Shown here in pieces: positions 57,114 to 64,000 of a DNA stretch of 64,000 bases. The stretch's first letter is position 1. Each line of letters starts with the position of its first letter. The translations under genes were made by a program, and so were the position numbers. The notes under the pieces were generated by a model that did no database searches, was not told the DNA's origin, and saw nothing but the letters and a program-made list of their open reading frames with translations. Source of the stretch: a virus; IMG/VR virus record IMGVR_UViG_3300036790_000551, positions 1 through 64,000 of that record; one strand, given 5' to 3'.

Positions 57114-57437
57114 ATGGCAGGCCTTCGAGTCACCCTCGGCGAGCGTCTCGGTGGATACCGGGATGTCGCCATTGTGCATCAACCGAAACCCGTCTCAGAC
57201 GAAACGGAGGGGGCTCCGGAGTACGTGGAACTCGAGTTGGCCGGGCCGGTCGTCAAGTTGGCCCAATGCCGGTCCGCGACGCTTCCCTTCGGTGCTCCGT
57301 TCGAGCGACCCGACGACGACGGACCCGCTCGGGTCCGAGGAGAGATGGTTTGGACTCACAAGACCGCGCCGACCCTCGTCATTGAGGGTAGGCCGGGAAT
57401 GACCGCGGACGAGTACGCTGCGGGGAGGAGGCGTTGA
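57114..57437 (+). CDS. Hypothetical protein, predicted leaderless
   Basis: 107 residues, beta-rich (LRVTLGERLGGYRDVAIVHQ, EYVELELAGPVVKLAQ). No family recognised. Overlaps the next ATG by one base. Confidence 0.55.
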   Translation: MAGLRVTLGERLGGYRDVAIVHQPKPVSDETEGAPEYVELELAGPVVKLAQCRSATLPFGAPFERPDDDGPARVRGEMVWTHKTAPTLVIEGRPGMTADEYAAGRRR

Positions 57438-57616
57438 TGTCGAGCAAAGAGGCTTGGGTTAGGTTCAACATACCAGCGCTGCTTGTCGTCCTCGTCGTCG
57501 CCATGGCGCTCGGGTTCATCGGCGGCCTGCTGCTCGGACACGCCGACGGTGTCAACGACGGCTGGACGCAGGCGGCCCAGGCCTTCAGGCACGACGGAGA
57601 CTTTAAGTCGCCTTAG
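57437..57616 (+). CDS. Small membrane protein
   Basis: 59 residues; one transmembrane segment (ALLVVLVVAMALGFIGGLLLG, split around residue 24) followed by an amphipathic tail. It is convergent with the only minus-strand gene; the two stops overlap within a hairpin. Confidence 0.55.
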   Translation: MSSKEAWVRFNIPALLVVLVVAMALGFIGGLLLGHADGVNDGWTQAAQAFRHDGDFKSP

Positions 57617-57623
57617 CGGCGAC
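57607..57623. terminator. Bidirectional hairpin at convergent stops
   Basis: GTCGCC (57607-57612) and GGCGAC (57618-57623) form a 6-bp stem with loop TTAGC. The loop contains the overlapping stop codons of both converging genes. A short symmetric stem suits termination from both sides. Confidence 0.5.
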
Positions 57624-58032
57624 CGTTGCCCGAGAGCGAGTCGAGCCAGTCGCCGTCGGCCTCGGTCTCGTCGTCGGGAGCGCCCGCGTCCTGCGCGGAG
57701 CCGACGTTCATGCCGCCCGGCACGGACCCACCGGTCGCCTGGGGCAGCATGCTGCCCTTCGATGGCGGTCCGAAGAGGGGGTTGGTCTGGCCCGGCCTAT
57801 CCGTCCCGTTGGGAATCGGCGGCGGTGGCTTTCCCTGGCCCCTCATCGCCGGACGCTGGCCGTCCTGGGCCGCGCCGGTGCCGCTCGCGTTGAAGTACGG
57901 CATCGGACCCTGTTTGTTGCGGCGGTCCATGGTGCCGTAGCGGGCGATGTTGCGTCGCTTGGCGACGGCGTCCCAGTTCGCCTCGGTCTCGATGCCGAGC
58001 GCCTCGGCCAGCCGCATCCAAGAGTTGCTCAT
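57613..58032 (-). CDS. Minus-strand hypothetical protein, Pro/Gly-rich
   Basis: 139 residues, the only convincing gene on the - strand. NSWMRLAEALGIETEANWDAV and AKRRNIARYG give a normal helical N-terminus, followed by a disordered Pro/Gly/Asn-rich body and an acidic end (DDETEADGDWLDSLSG). An AGGT-type site precedes the ATG on that strand. The plus-strand frames over it are Ser/Arg/Pro-rich and unconvincing. No family recognised. Confidence 0.65.
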   Translation of the reverse strand: MSNSWMRLAEALGIETEANWDAVAKRRNIARYGTMDRRNKQGPMPYFNASGTGAAQDGQRPAMRGQGKPPPPIPNGTDRPGQTNPLFGPPSKGSMLPQATGGSVPGGMNVGSAQDAGAPDDETEADGDWLDSLSGNGRR

Positions 58033-58112
58033 GGCGTTACCTAGCGCGGTTGCGGTTACCGCGGCCGCCGTTCGCTGAACTTGAATACCTTGTTCCGGGA
58101 GGCCGCGGCGCT

Positions 58113-58316
58113 ATGGACCACGACTCGACGGTTGCGGAGGTTGAACGCCTGGTCGAACGGGCCAGGCGGATGCTATCGGACGCCGCAGACATGCTGCGTG
58201 GGCCCCTGGTTGAGCCGTCTCGGGCCGCGATGGAGGCCGAGACGGCGGTCACCCGGTCGCTGGACTCCCTCTCCGGGCAACTCTTCAGGGACCGACTGGC
58301 CCGGAGGTTCCGGTGA
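58113..58316 (+). CDS. Small helical hypothetical protein
   Basis: 67 residues from ATG behind GGGAGG. Mostly one long charged helix (AEVERLVERARRMLSDAADML) and a C-terminal basic helix. Divergent from the minus-strand gene across an 80-bp gap that contains a GCGGT-T-ACCGC palindrome. TACCTT at 58088-58093 could be its -10. Confidence 0.55.
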   Translation: MDHDSTVAEVERLVERARRMLSDAADMLRGPLVEPSRAAMEAETAVTRSLDSLSGQLFRDRLARRFR

Positions 58317-58744
58317 CCGACGCCGAGATGCCGCCGAATCGCAAGGAACGTCGCCTGGTCTACCGCTGCCTGCTGGAGCAGGGCGTCCTCATTGGAAACG
58401 AGGAGGAGGTTTGGAGCGTACCGGCGGCGTACCGGGCCCTGGACACGCTTCGGGAGTGCGTCGACGCCATCTGCACATTGATAGGCGGAAGGCATGGGCT
58501 CACCTCCTCGTTCGTTAAGGCCTGCGTGATGCAGGGTGACATGGCCGGTGGTGGTCACGCCCCCTACGTCCTCGATGAGATGGCTGAGTTCCTCGTCCAT
58601 GACGGTGAGGCCCGAGCGTACTGGGAGGGCTTCGTGAGCGACGCCCTCTATCCCCACCGCTGTCCCTTCTGCGGCGCGAGCGCCTTCGTTGGATTCCTAC
58701 AGGTGGACTGCAAGGCCAAGTGCTCGGGACCGCGGCGGTCGTGA
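58313..58744 (+). CDS. Hypothetical protein with C-terminal zinc-finger-like motif
   Basis: 143 residues from GTG (GTGA overlap). Helical body (NRKERRLVYRCLLEQG, AYRALDTLRECVDAIC) and a C-terminal CPFC ... CKAKC cluster that may bind zinc. No family recognised. Confidence 0.6.
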   Translation: MTDAEMPPNRKERRLVYRCLLEQGVLIGNEEEVWSVPAAYRALDTLRECVDAICTLIGGRHGLTSSFVKACVMQGDMAGGGHAPYVLDEMAEFLVHDGEARAYWEGFVSDALYPHRCPFCGASAFVGFLQVDCKAKCSGPRRS

Positions 58745-58926
58745 GTGACATGCGGCTCGTGCCGTGGCCGCTCGTCCTGAACCAGGGATTCGGGAACGTG
58801 TTGCCGAACGGCCGTTGGGGGTTCGAGGGGGCCCAGTTAATCGCCGACGCCATCAACGACGGCGACTGGAGCCTCGTCGAGGAGTACGCGAACCTCCTCG
58901 TTTGGGACGACGCTGCAAGCGACTGA
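58741..58926 (+). CDS. Small hypothetical protein
   Basis: 61 residues from GTG 58741 (GTGA overlap; ATG 58750 possible). VLPNGRWGFEGAQLIADAIN and SLVEEYANLLVWDD are helical and Trp-rich. No family recognised. Confidence 0.5.
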   Translation: MSDMRLVPWPLVLNQGFGNVLPNGRWGFEGAQLIADAINDGDWSLVEEYANLLVWDDAASD

Positions 58927-58952
58927 CGAGGCCTGGCGGCGTTGCGATGCGG

Positions 58953-58958
58953 TATGAT
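58953..58958 (+). promoter_or_regulatory. -10-like element TATGAT, leaderless-type
   Basis: TATGAT ends 6 nt before the ATG at 58965. Confidence 0.65.
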
Positions 58959-58964
58959 TGCGGC

Positions 58965-59387
58965 ATGCCAAACGCAACTAGGAACCTCTCCCGACGCCAA
59001 CGAGCCATCGTCGGCCTCATCATCAAGCGGGCCCGGAAGTACGGCCTGAGCCTCCGGCGCGACGTTGGCCCACTCGAGCACATCGGCCGCCGCATCAGCG
59101 CCCGGCGCGGCTACGGGTGCGCGGTCGACGCCGGCGCCGTCGGGCGGCTCGCGTTGGCGAATGACAGCGGGAACCTGGAGGCCTTCTCGAAGGCCTTCGA
59201 AGTCTCCATGGGCTTCGCGGCGGGCGTCAGCGACGGCTTCGAGAAGGGATTCTCCGCCACTGTCGCCCAGGCGCTCGTGAGTTACGGCTACTGCCTGACG
59301 CCCGACCGGGCCGGAACCAACCGGGAGTACCTCTCAGGCGTTAAGGTCGGGCGCGCGGTGGCCGCGCTGACCGTCGACGCGGTATGA
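58965..59387 (+). CDS. Hypothetical protein, predicted leaderless
   Basis: 140 residues. A basic N-terminal half (RRQRAIVGLIIKRARKYG) and an Ala/Gly-rich helical middle (FSKAFEVSMGFAAGVSDGF). The stop codon lies inside the next TATGAT element. No family recognised. Confidence 0.55.
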   Translation: MPNATRNLSRRQRAIVGLIIKRARKYGLSLRRDVGPLEHIGRRISARRGYGCAVDAGAVGRLALANDSGNLEAFSKAFEVSMGFAAGVSDGFEKGFSATVAQALVSYGYCLTPDRAGTNREYLSGVKVGRAVAALTVDAV

Positions 59388-59388
59388 T
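59383..59388 (+). promoter_or_regulatory. -10-like element TATGAT with short leader
   Basis: TATGAT is followed by a 28-nt gap containing AAAGGA before the ATG at 59417. Unlike most others this message would carry a short leader with a ribosome binding site. Confidence 0.6.
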
Positions 59389-59416
59389 TGCGGATACGAA
59401 AGGACACGACAGCAAC

Positions 59417-59968
59417 ATGAGCGAAGAAGCAACGGTTACCGAGACTGAGACCAAGAAGCGTGAATCCAAGAAGAACTCGATTCCGATGACGGAGATTGAG
59501 AGCCTGATTGCGGGGATTCCGAGTTACACGAAGACCTCGTTCCTCGTGGTCGGACACAAGGGAGGCGTTCGCATCGCGATGCCGAAGACCACCGGCGTCA
59601 GCCGCGCGTACTTCTACGGCAACGACGACTACGCGCTCGTTCCGAAGCACGACGCAATCACGGTCCACTCCGAGGAGGCCCGCAAGGCCGGACGCAAGGG
59701 TGGAATCATGGCCGAGGTGGACTTCTCCAAGAGCAACGAGCAGGCCCGGGAGGCCCTAACGCTGCTCGTTGCTGCGGTCCGTAGGGCCGAGGCGCCGGCT
59801 GCCAAGGCGGTGAAGGCTCCGAAGGAGCCCAAGCAACCCAAGGCCCCAAAGGTCCCTAAGGCAGCCAAGGCCGCCGCCGCTCCCGTGACGCAGCAAGCCG
59901 CCGAGCACGGCGGCGGCATGGCCGGTCACGACGGGGACACCGACGGCGGGGAGACCACCGAGGCGTGA
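59417..59968 (+). CDS. Hypothetical protein with Lys/Pro/Ala-rich tail
   Basis: 183 residues. A folded centre (about 25-115: IESLIAGIPSYTKTSFLVV, VRIAMPKTTGVSRAYF) followed by a tail of KAPKEPK/QPKAPKVPK repeats like histone or DNA-condensing tails. It may bind DNA through the tail. No family recognised. Confidence 0.55.
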   Translation: MSEEATVTETETKKRESKKNSIPMTEIESLIAGIPSYTKTSFLVVGHKGGVRIAMPKTTGVSRAYFYGNDDYALVPKHDAITVHSEEARKAGRKGGIMAEVDFSKSNEQAREALTLLVAAVRRAEAPAAKAVKAPKEPKQPKAPKVPKAAKAAAAPVTQQAAEHGGGMAGHDGDTDGGETTEA

Positions 59969-60375
59969 TATCCGAGGAACGGGCCCGAGAGGTCAACGCT
60001 GCAGCCAAGCCCTTCATGGATGAACTCGTTGAGTTGCTGCGTCCGTTCTTCCCGTTTCATGCCGCGGCGATGTCCAGCGAACTCCACGGAACCAAACTCA
60101 CGTCGGACCGCTGGCATCGCATCGCCGCCGCCGCCGCGTCGCTGCACTCGATTCCCGGCTCGGCGTTGGGTCCGGAGGAACACGACCGACGAAACCTGGG
60201 CCTCGCCGGCTACAACGTGGCCCTAAAGATGGCGGCCATCCTCTTCAACTCCCGGCGTCCCGAGATGGACGCTGACTTCGTGCTTTGGCGCATCGCCTGC
60301 CTACGACAGCAAATCCTAGAGACGCTACCGCAGCAGCAGCAGCAACAACGGAAAGACGAAAGCGAAAACCGATGA
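59965..60375 (+). CDS. Helical hypothetical protein
   Basis: 136 residues from GTG (GTGA overlap). Helical throughout (VNAAAKPFMDELVELLRPFF), ending in a run of six Gln and a charged tail. The stop overlaps the AAA+ gene's ATG, so the two are co-translated and may interact. Confidence 0.55.
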   Translation: MISEERAREVNAAAKPFMDELVELLRPFFPFHAAAMSSELHGTKLTSDRWHRIAAAAASLHSIPGSALGPEEHDRRNLGLAGYNVALKMAAILFNSRRPEMDADFVLWRIACLRQQILETLPQQQQQQRKDESENR

Positions 60376-61328
60376 GCAAGGAAAGCGTCCTCCAGTACAC
60401 GAGGAACGGTTCGACATGGGTTCGTTGCGGGTCCACGGTCGGCGAACTCGAGCCCGGCTTCTACGACCCAACCCAGACGAACCAGGGCTGGGGCCTCACC
60501 CCGCGACAGGCCGTTTCGGACGACTTAATCGACATTCCGGGAACTGTGGCTGACGAGATTTACGCGGACATTGACGTGTTCATGGCGACACGGTCCCGCT
60601 ACTCCGCGTACGGACTAACCCATAAGCGCGGCTACCTCTTCTTCGGTCCTCCAGGCAGCGGCAAGACCAGCCTCGGACTGATGCTCGCTCGGCGCTTCAT
60701 CGACACCATGCGCGGTGTCGTCGTATATGCGAACGGCGTCAGCGAGTTCTATCACGCGGTGGACATCATGCGCGAAGTCGAGCCCGGCCGACCCTCTCTC
60801 TATCTGCTGGAGGAGGCCGATGACGTCGTGAACAACGTCCATTGCCTCAGCATCCTCGACGGTGAGCAGAGCCTCCAGGGCGCGGTCTTCATCGCGATGA
60901 CCAACCATAAGGAGCGACTACCGCCGCGCATCGCGAACCGGCCGGGTCGGTTCGACCGCGTCGTGTACGTTGACTGTCCGCCGCCCGCTGTGCAGGTGGA
61001 GTACCTGCGGCGTGTGGCGGCCCGGAACCCGGGGACGACCGCTGAGGAGGCCGCCAAGACGGCGATGACGATTGTTGAGGCCCTCAGCGGCCTGCCGATA
61101 TCGATGGGTCACCTCCGGGAGGCCTTCATCTCGACAGTTCTGATGGGCGTCGACCTTCGGGTCATTCGCAAAAGGTTCGAGGACATGGCGAGCCTGGACG
61201 TTGAGGCCTCCTCCAGTGTCCTTTCGCTTCTCACAGAGAGGACGGAAGCGTCCGTTCAGGAAGCGACTGACGAATACGACCCCGGCGAAGAGAAGACGGA
61301 GTGGGTGGCCTCCAACGGGTTTTGCTGA
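60372..61328 (+). CDS. AAA+ ATPase
   Basis: 318 residues; ATGA overlap start. Walker A GPPGSGKT (92-99), Walker B LYLLEEADD (143-151), sensor 1 FIAMTNH and an arginine-finger region RIANRPGRFDR are all present, in the style of FtsH/BCS1-like AAA proteins. A roughly 80-residue N-terminal domain precedes it. With the vWA protein two genes on, it recalls MoxR/NorQ-type ATPase-vWA pairs that remodel or load partner proteins. Confidence 0.8.
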   Translation: MSKESVLQYTRNGSTWVRCGSTVGELEPGFYDPTQTNQGWGLTPRQAVSDDLIDIPGTVADEIYADIDVFMATRSRYSAYGLTHKRGYLFFGPPGSGKTSLGLMLARRFIDTMRGVVVYANGVSEFYHAVDIMREVEPGRPSLYLLEEADDVVNNVHCLSILDGEQSLQGAVFIAMTNHKERLPPRIANRPGRFDRVVYVDCPPPAVQVEYLRRVAARNPGTTAEEAAKTAMTIVEALSGLPISMGHLREAFISTVLMGVDLRVIRKRFEDMASLDVEASSSVLSLLTERTEASVQEATDEYDPGEEKTEWVASNGFC

Positions 61329-61334
61329 GTAGCG

Positions 61335-61760
61335 ATGGCCCACACTAAGGGGTCTCCGCCTAAGACCCTAACCGGACAACTGCCGGTCTCAAGCCAGGAC
61401 TCACCCTGGTGGGACGGAGTTGCGTCTGAGTTACGCACTCGGGTCGACCTGGTGGGAAGGACCCTCACGATTGAGGAACTCACTCAGACGCTCCCCTCAT
61501 ACGAGGACGGCCGCCGACCGAGGCCACGCGCGGCCGCCCGACGCTTGCTTGCCCGTGGGGCCGTCGAACTCGTGCTCCGCGGCCCGAACGACTCGCTGGG
61601 CCGAGGCGCGACGTATCGGGTCGTGGAGCCCATCGTGCAGGCAGCGGCGGTATCACCACCGCCGGACTGGCGGCCGACCACCGACGCTCCTGACGACGAA
61701 CTCCGGCCGGACATGGACTGGCTCGAAGCCGCTGTCGAACGCATGACGAAGCCGAAGTGA
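61335..61760 (+). CDS. Hypothetical protein, possible winged helix
   Basis: 141 residues between the AAA+ and vWA genes. RTLTIEELTQTLPSYEDGRR, then RAAARRLLARGAVELVLRGPN and a Gly-rich turn could form a winged helix; the ends are Pro-rich and acidic. No firm family. Confidence 0.5.
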   Translation: MAHTKGSPPKTLTGQLPVSSQDSPWWDGVASELRTRVDLVGRTLTIEELTQTLPSYEDGRRPRPRAAARRLLARGAVELVLRGPNDSLGRGATYRVVEPIVQAAAVSPPPDWRPTTDAPDDELRPDMDWLEAAVERMTKPK

Positions 61761-61766
61761 TACGAT
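61761..61766 (+). promoter_or_regulatory. -10-like element TACGAT with short leader
   Basis: TACGAT begins right after the previous stop; GAAAGGA follows and the ATG is 22 nt downstream (61789). The leader resembles the one at 59383-59416. Confidence 0.6.
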
Positions 61767-61788
61767 AACGCGAAAGGAACAACACGAC

Positions 61789-62979
61789 ATGGCAAAGGGA
61801 ACGCTACTGACGGCCCAGCAGGCCGCCAATCTCATCGGGGTCTCCGTGGAGACGCTGCGCAAGCACGCCGCTGCCGGCAAGGTCAAGGGTCAGAAGGTCA
61901 ACGGCTTCTGGGTCTTCAACGAGAGCGACCTGCCGCAGGGCAAGGGCAAGGCGACCAAGGCCGCACCCGTGAAACGCAGCGTGACGGACGTGGTCTTCGT
62001 GCTTGACGGTTCGGGCTCGATGAACGGCCTGCATTCGGACGTGCGGAGGAGCCTAGAGCAACAGATTGCCGCTCTGGCGAACGCCGCGAACGAGAGCAAC
62101 ACGTACGAGTTCAGCGTCATTAACTTCGGCGGCCTCACCGTCGAACAAACGCCGTTCAGAGACGTCCGGGACGGCTTCAGTCCGTCCCTCTACAGGCCGC
62201 CCGGCGGCGGGACACCGCTGCACGACGCAATCGGGAGGGCAATCAATACTTGCGCCGCGCGCGACGACAACGCCCGCTCGTTCCTCATCTCTGTCCTGAC
62301 GGACGGTGAGGAGAACCAATCAACGACATACAAGCATGTTCTGATTGACATGCTCAAGAGATACACCAAGACCGACCGCTATACGTTCACGTTCGCGGGC
62401 CCACATGGGTGTCAGAGCGAAGCCTTGGGGCTCGGCATCCCAAGCGGCAACATCACGTCCTGGGAGCAGACCGCTGCCGGCCTGAAGTTCCTCTCGAGCG
62501 TCTCGACGCAGTCACTGTCCACGTACACGAGCAATCGCTCGGCCGGCATCCGCGGCAGCACCAGTTTCTACGTCCAACCGAACACGACGGACGCCGCGAA
62601 TTTCGCCCAACAGTTGCAGAAGGTCGTTCCGGCCCTGGCTCCGACCGACTTCCGGGTCGAGCGCGTCGGCAAGTCCGACCCACTGGTGGTAAGCAAGTTC
62701 GCGGAGAAGAGGCTCGGCGGATTCCAAAAGGGCAAACTGTACTACGAGTTGACCTCCTCGGAAAAGGTCCAGAGTTACAAGCAGTTAATCGTGCATGACA
62801 CGAAGACCGGTCAGTTCTACGCCGGTCAACGCGACGCCCTCTCCCTCCTCGGAGTGCCGAACTTCAGCGGGACCGTTCGCCTGAAGCCGGGTAACCTCGG
62901 TGAGTTCAAGGTGTTCGTGCAGTCGACGTCGACGAACCGCAAGTTGGTTCCCGACACCGCTGTGGTCGTTCTGAAGTAA
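61789..62979 (+). CDS. HTH (excisionase-type) plus von Willebrand factor A domain protein
   Basis: 396 residues. Residues about 7-50 (LTAQQAANLIGVSVETLRKH, then KVKGQKVNGFWVF) are a MerR/excisionase-type helix-turn-helix. After a Lys/Ala linker, a vWA domain starts at about 66 with VVFVLDGSGSM (MIDAS D-x-S-x-S at 73-77), GGGTPLHDAIG and VLTDGEEN as the other MIDAS residues. The last ~110 residues are beta-rich. An HTH joined to vWA is uncommon; with the AAA+ protein nearby it may form a DNA-targeted remodelling complex (inference). Confidence 0.75.
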   Translation: MAKGTLLTAQQAANLIGVSVETLRKHAAAGKVKGQKVNGFWVFNESDLPQGKGKATKAAPVKRSVTDVVFVLDGSGSMNGLHSDVRRSLEQQIAALANAANESNTYEFSVINFGGLTVEQTPFRDVRDGFSPSLYRPPGGGTPLHDAIGRAINTCAARDDNARSFLISVLTDGEENQSTTYKHVLIDMLKRYTKTDRYTFTFAGPHGCQSEALGLGIPSGNITSWEQTAAGLKFLSSVSTQSLSTYTSNRSAGIRGSTSFYVQPNTTDAANFAQQLQKVVPALAPTDFRVERVGKSDPLVVSKFAEKRLGGFQKGKLYYELTSSEKVQSYKQLIVHDTKTGQFYAGQRDALSLLGVPNFSGTVRLKPGNLGEFKVFVQSTSTNRKLVPDTAVVVLK

Positions 62980-62999
62980 CAGCGTAAGAGACGCAGACC

Positions 63000-63158
63000 G
63001 TGAACTACTACTACTTGTTCGGGCTCCCAATTGTCCTCGCCGCGCTCTGGCTGGTCGGATGGGTTGCCGCAGGTCGCGAGCGTGAGCGCGCTCGCTTGCG
63101 AGCGCGCGGTCTGGCTAGCGATGTACCGCAACGTTGTTGCGGTATGATGTGGAGGTAA
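63000..63158 (+). CDS. Small single-pass membrane protein
   Basis: 52 residues from GTG. One transmembrane segment (YLFGLPIVLAALWLVGWVA), then a strongly charged Arg/Glu tail (GRERERARLRARG) and Cys-Cys near the end. A very stable hairpin is part of its coding sequence. Confidence 0.5.
   Translation: MNYYYLFGLPIVLAALWLVGWVAAGRERERARLRARGLASDVPQRCCGMMWR
63086..63107 (+). repeat. Perfect 10-bp inverted repeat with 2-nt centre
   Basis: GCGCGCTCGC (63086-63095), TT, GCGAGCGCGC (63098-63107), inside the small membrane protein gene, about 35 nt before the next -10 element. It has no T run, so termination is uncertain; it may be an operator or an RNA stability hairpin. Confidence 0.65.
63143..63148 (+). 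promoter_or_regulatory. -10-like element TATGAT with GGAGG leader
   Basis: TATGAT is followed by GTGGAGGTAACG and the ATG at 63161, so this transcript would start about at the ribosome binding site. Confidence 0.6.
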
Positions 63159-63160
63159 CG

Positions 63161-63670
63161 ATGACGAAGCAACTGGACGACATGATAGCAGACATCCTGC
63201 GACCCGTGACGCCCAGTCGCTTCGGCAATCGCGTCACTGTGGTTTACCCGGAGACCGCGGTCGTTCAGGACTACCTGGACGAATGCGTCCCTCATCCAAT
63301 CAACGATTATTCAAATCACTTCCTCATGCGTCGCTTCTGTGACGTGAGGACTTCGATGGCGGCCTGGCCGATTCCCGCAGAGAACGGTTTTCGTGGACAG
63401 GTCACGTATCCGTGGTTCGTCCACGAGAAGAACGCCGATGGGTCTTGGCTCATCGTTGACGGTCACCTCGCCAGCAGGGGTAAGACGGCATACTCCGACA
63501 CCGCGGAACGTGAGATGCCCTGGCGATGCTTCCACGGTGACGCCGACTGGCCGTGCAGCGAGTGTGGCCATGCCGAACGCTGCCATGACCGCAGCCACGC
63601 ATGGGACAATTGCGACGCTACCACCAATGAGGGACATCCCTGTAACTGCGGCAACAACGTTGGCCGCTGA
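63161..63670 (+). CDS. Hypothetical protein with C-terminal Cys/His cluster
   Basis: 169 residues from ATG behind GGAGG. Mixed N-terminal two-thirds (IADILRPVTPSRFG, FRGQVTYPWFVHEK). Then a Cys/His-rich end: CFHGDADWPCSECGHAERCH, then CDATTNEGHPCNC, probably binding one or two zinc ions. No family recognised. Confidence 0.6.
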   Translation: MTKQLDDMIADILRPVTPSRFGNRVTVVYPETAVVQDYLDECVPHPINDYSNHFLMRRFCDVRTSMAAWPIPAENGFRGQVTYPWFVHEKNADGSWLIVDGHLASRGKTAYSDTAEREMPWRCFHGDADWPCSECGHAERCHDRSHAWDNCDATTNEGHPCNCGNNVGR

Positions 63671-63686
63671 AGAGAGAGAGAACCGA

Positions 63687-63944
63687 ATGAGAGCGCTTTC
63701 AGAACCCAATTCCACCGTCGACCTTCGCAACCCCCTCTCCCGTGTGGCCACCGGCACGGACATCGTCTTGGCCGACGGCCGCCGCGGATACGTGGCCGGG
63801 CCTGCGCCCCTGGCTGGTAAGTTGGTCTTCGTCCAGCGCGGGGAGCGGACCAACAAGGTCACTGAAATCTGGGCCGGAGAACTGCGTGACCACCGCGTGG
63901 TTCTGCCTGACCGGCTTTCCTGGCGAGCCCCGGAGGAGGAGTAG
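63687..63944 (+). CDS. Small beta-rich hypothetical protein
   Basis: 85 residues; GAGAGAGA precedes the ATG. Strand-rich (TDIVLADGRRGYVAGP, GKLVFVQRGERTN, DHRVVLPDRL), like a small SH3-type barrel. No family recognised. Confidence 0.5.
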   Translation: MRALSEPNSTVDLRNPLSRVATGTDIVLADGRRGYVAGPAPLAGKLVFVQRGERTNKVTEIWAGELRDHRVVLPDRLSWRAPEEE

Positions 63945-63948
63945 TAGC

Positions 63949-64000
63949 ATGGCGAAGCGTCTTCGAATGAGCATCGGCAGGTTCAACGAACTGCAGGAAA
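63949..64000 (+). CDS. Start of a gene cut by the window end
   Basis: An ATG behind GGAGGAGG opens a frame (AKRLRMSIGRFNELQE after Met) that runs off the right edge. Too short to assign. Confidence 0.5.
   Translation, partial: MAKRLRMSIGRFNELQE

Noticed and set aside
57483-57940. Plus-strand frames over the minus-strand gene
   Set aside because: Ser/Arg/Pro-rich without a start site; the minus frame has a natural N-terminus, a start site and a stop placed in a convergent hairpin.
1-64000. CRISPR array
   Set aside because: No series of identical 20-40 bp repeats with regular spacers was seen; the only regular repeats are coding (10663-11208) and a 2-copy 21-bp repeat.
1-64000. Integrase, repressor or attachment site (temperate lifestyle)
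   Set aside because: No recombinase or CI-like gene was recognised; the small HTH proteins alone do not show lysogeny.

Overview
The window is a tightly packed, GC-rich stretch of a large-genome, contractile-tailed (T4-like myovirus type) bacteriophage. Essentially everything reads on the + strand. Genes overlap by ATGA, GTGA or TGATG, and GTG and TTG starts are common. One gene (57613-58032) is on the - strand. The T4-type features are a gp19-like tail tube protein, a gp26-like baseplate protein, a LysM/gp53-like protein, a gp32-like zinc ssDNA-binding protein, a RecA/UvsX recombinase, a DnaB/gp41-like helicase and a T4-like 5'-3' nuclease. No integrase or lysogeny repressor is recognisable.

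A recurring -10-like hexamer (TATGAT, TAGGAT, TACGAT, TACAAT) lies 5-8 nt before many start codons, with no room for a ribosome binding site. This implies leaderless transcripts and points, by inference only, to an actinobacterial or Deinococcus-type host.

Layout. 1-2.4 kb: low-complexity virion-type proteins and a glycine-rich adhesin-like protein. 2.4-6.2 kb: tail tube, an inserted HNH homing endonuclease, a PTH2-like protein, a small cluster of tRNA and tRNA-like genes, small membrane proteins. 6.3-14.7 kb: baseplate protein, chaperone-like protein, tape measure, proline-repeat protein, LysM protein, hub-like protein. 14.7-22 kb: a reduced family A DNA polymerase, zinc-ribbon and HD proteins, a nucleotidyltransferase/kinase fusion, ssDNA-binding protein. 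22-31.3 kb: RecA, an AT-richer island with a broken adenine methyltransferase, exonuclease, helicase, class II ribonucleotide reductase. 31.3-33.5 kb: a tandem paralogue family interrupted by a transposon-like cassette. 33.5-38.6 kb: nucleotide genes, including a ThyA-family enzyme with a dCMP-type active site and a MazG-like pyrophosphatase. 38.6-42 kb: DnaE-type polymerase III alpha. 42-53 kb: glycosyltransferases, dNMP kinase, PD-(D/E)XK nuclease, phosphoesterase, ThyX, DUF3310 and HAD proteins. 53-64 kb: small accessory genes, a lipoprotein-like trypsin protease, a second PTH2 protein, and an AAA+ / wHTH-like / HTH-vWA set.

The genes suggest a self-sufficient replication and nucleotide programme (two DNA polymerases of different families, RNR, ThyX, dNMP kinase, pyrophosphatase, nucleotidase). 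A modified-cytosine route is plausible: a dCMP hydroxymethylase-like enzyme, a dNMP kinase and three glycosyltransferases. The least explained parts are the TIR/TSD-flanked cassette, the W-SS-C paralogue array, the AAA+/vWA set and the kinase fusion.
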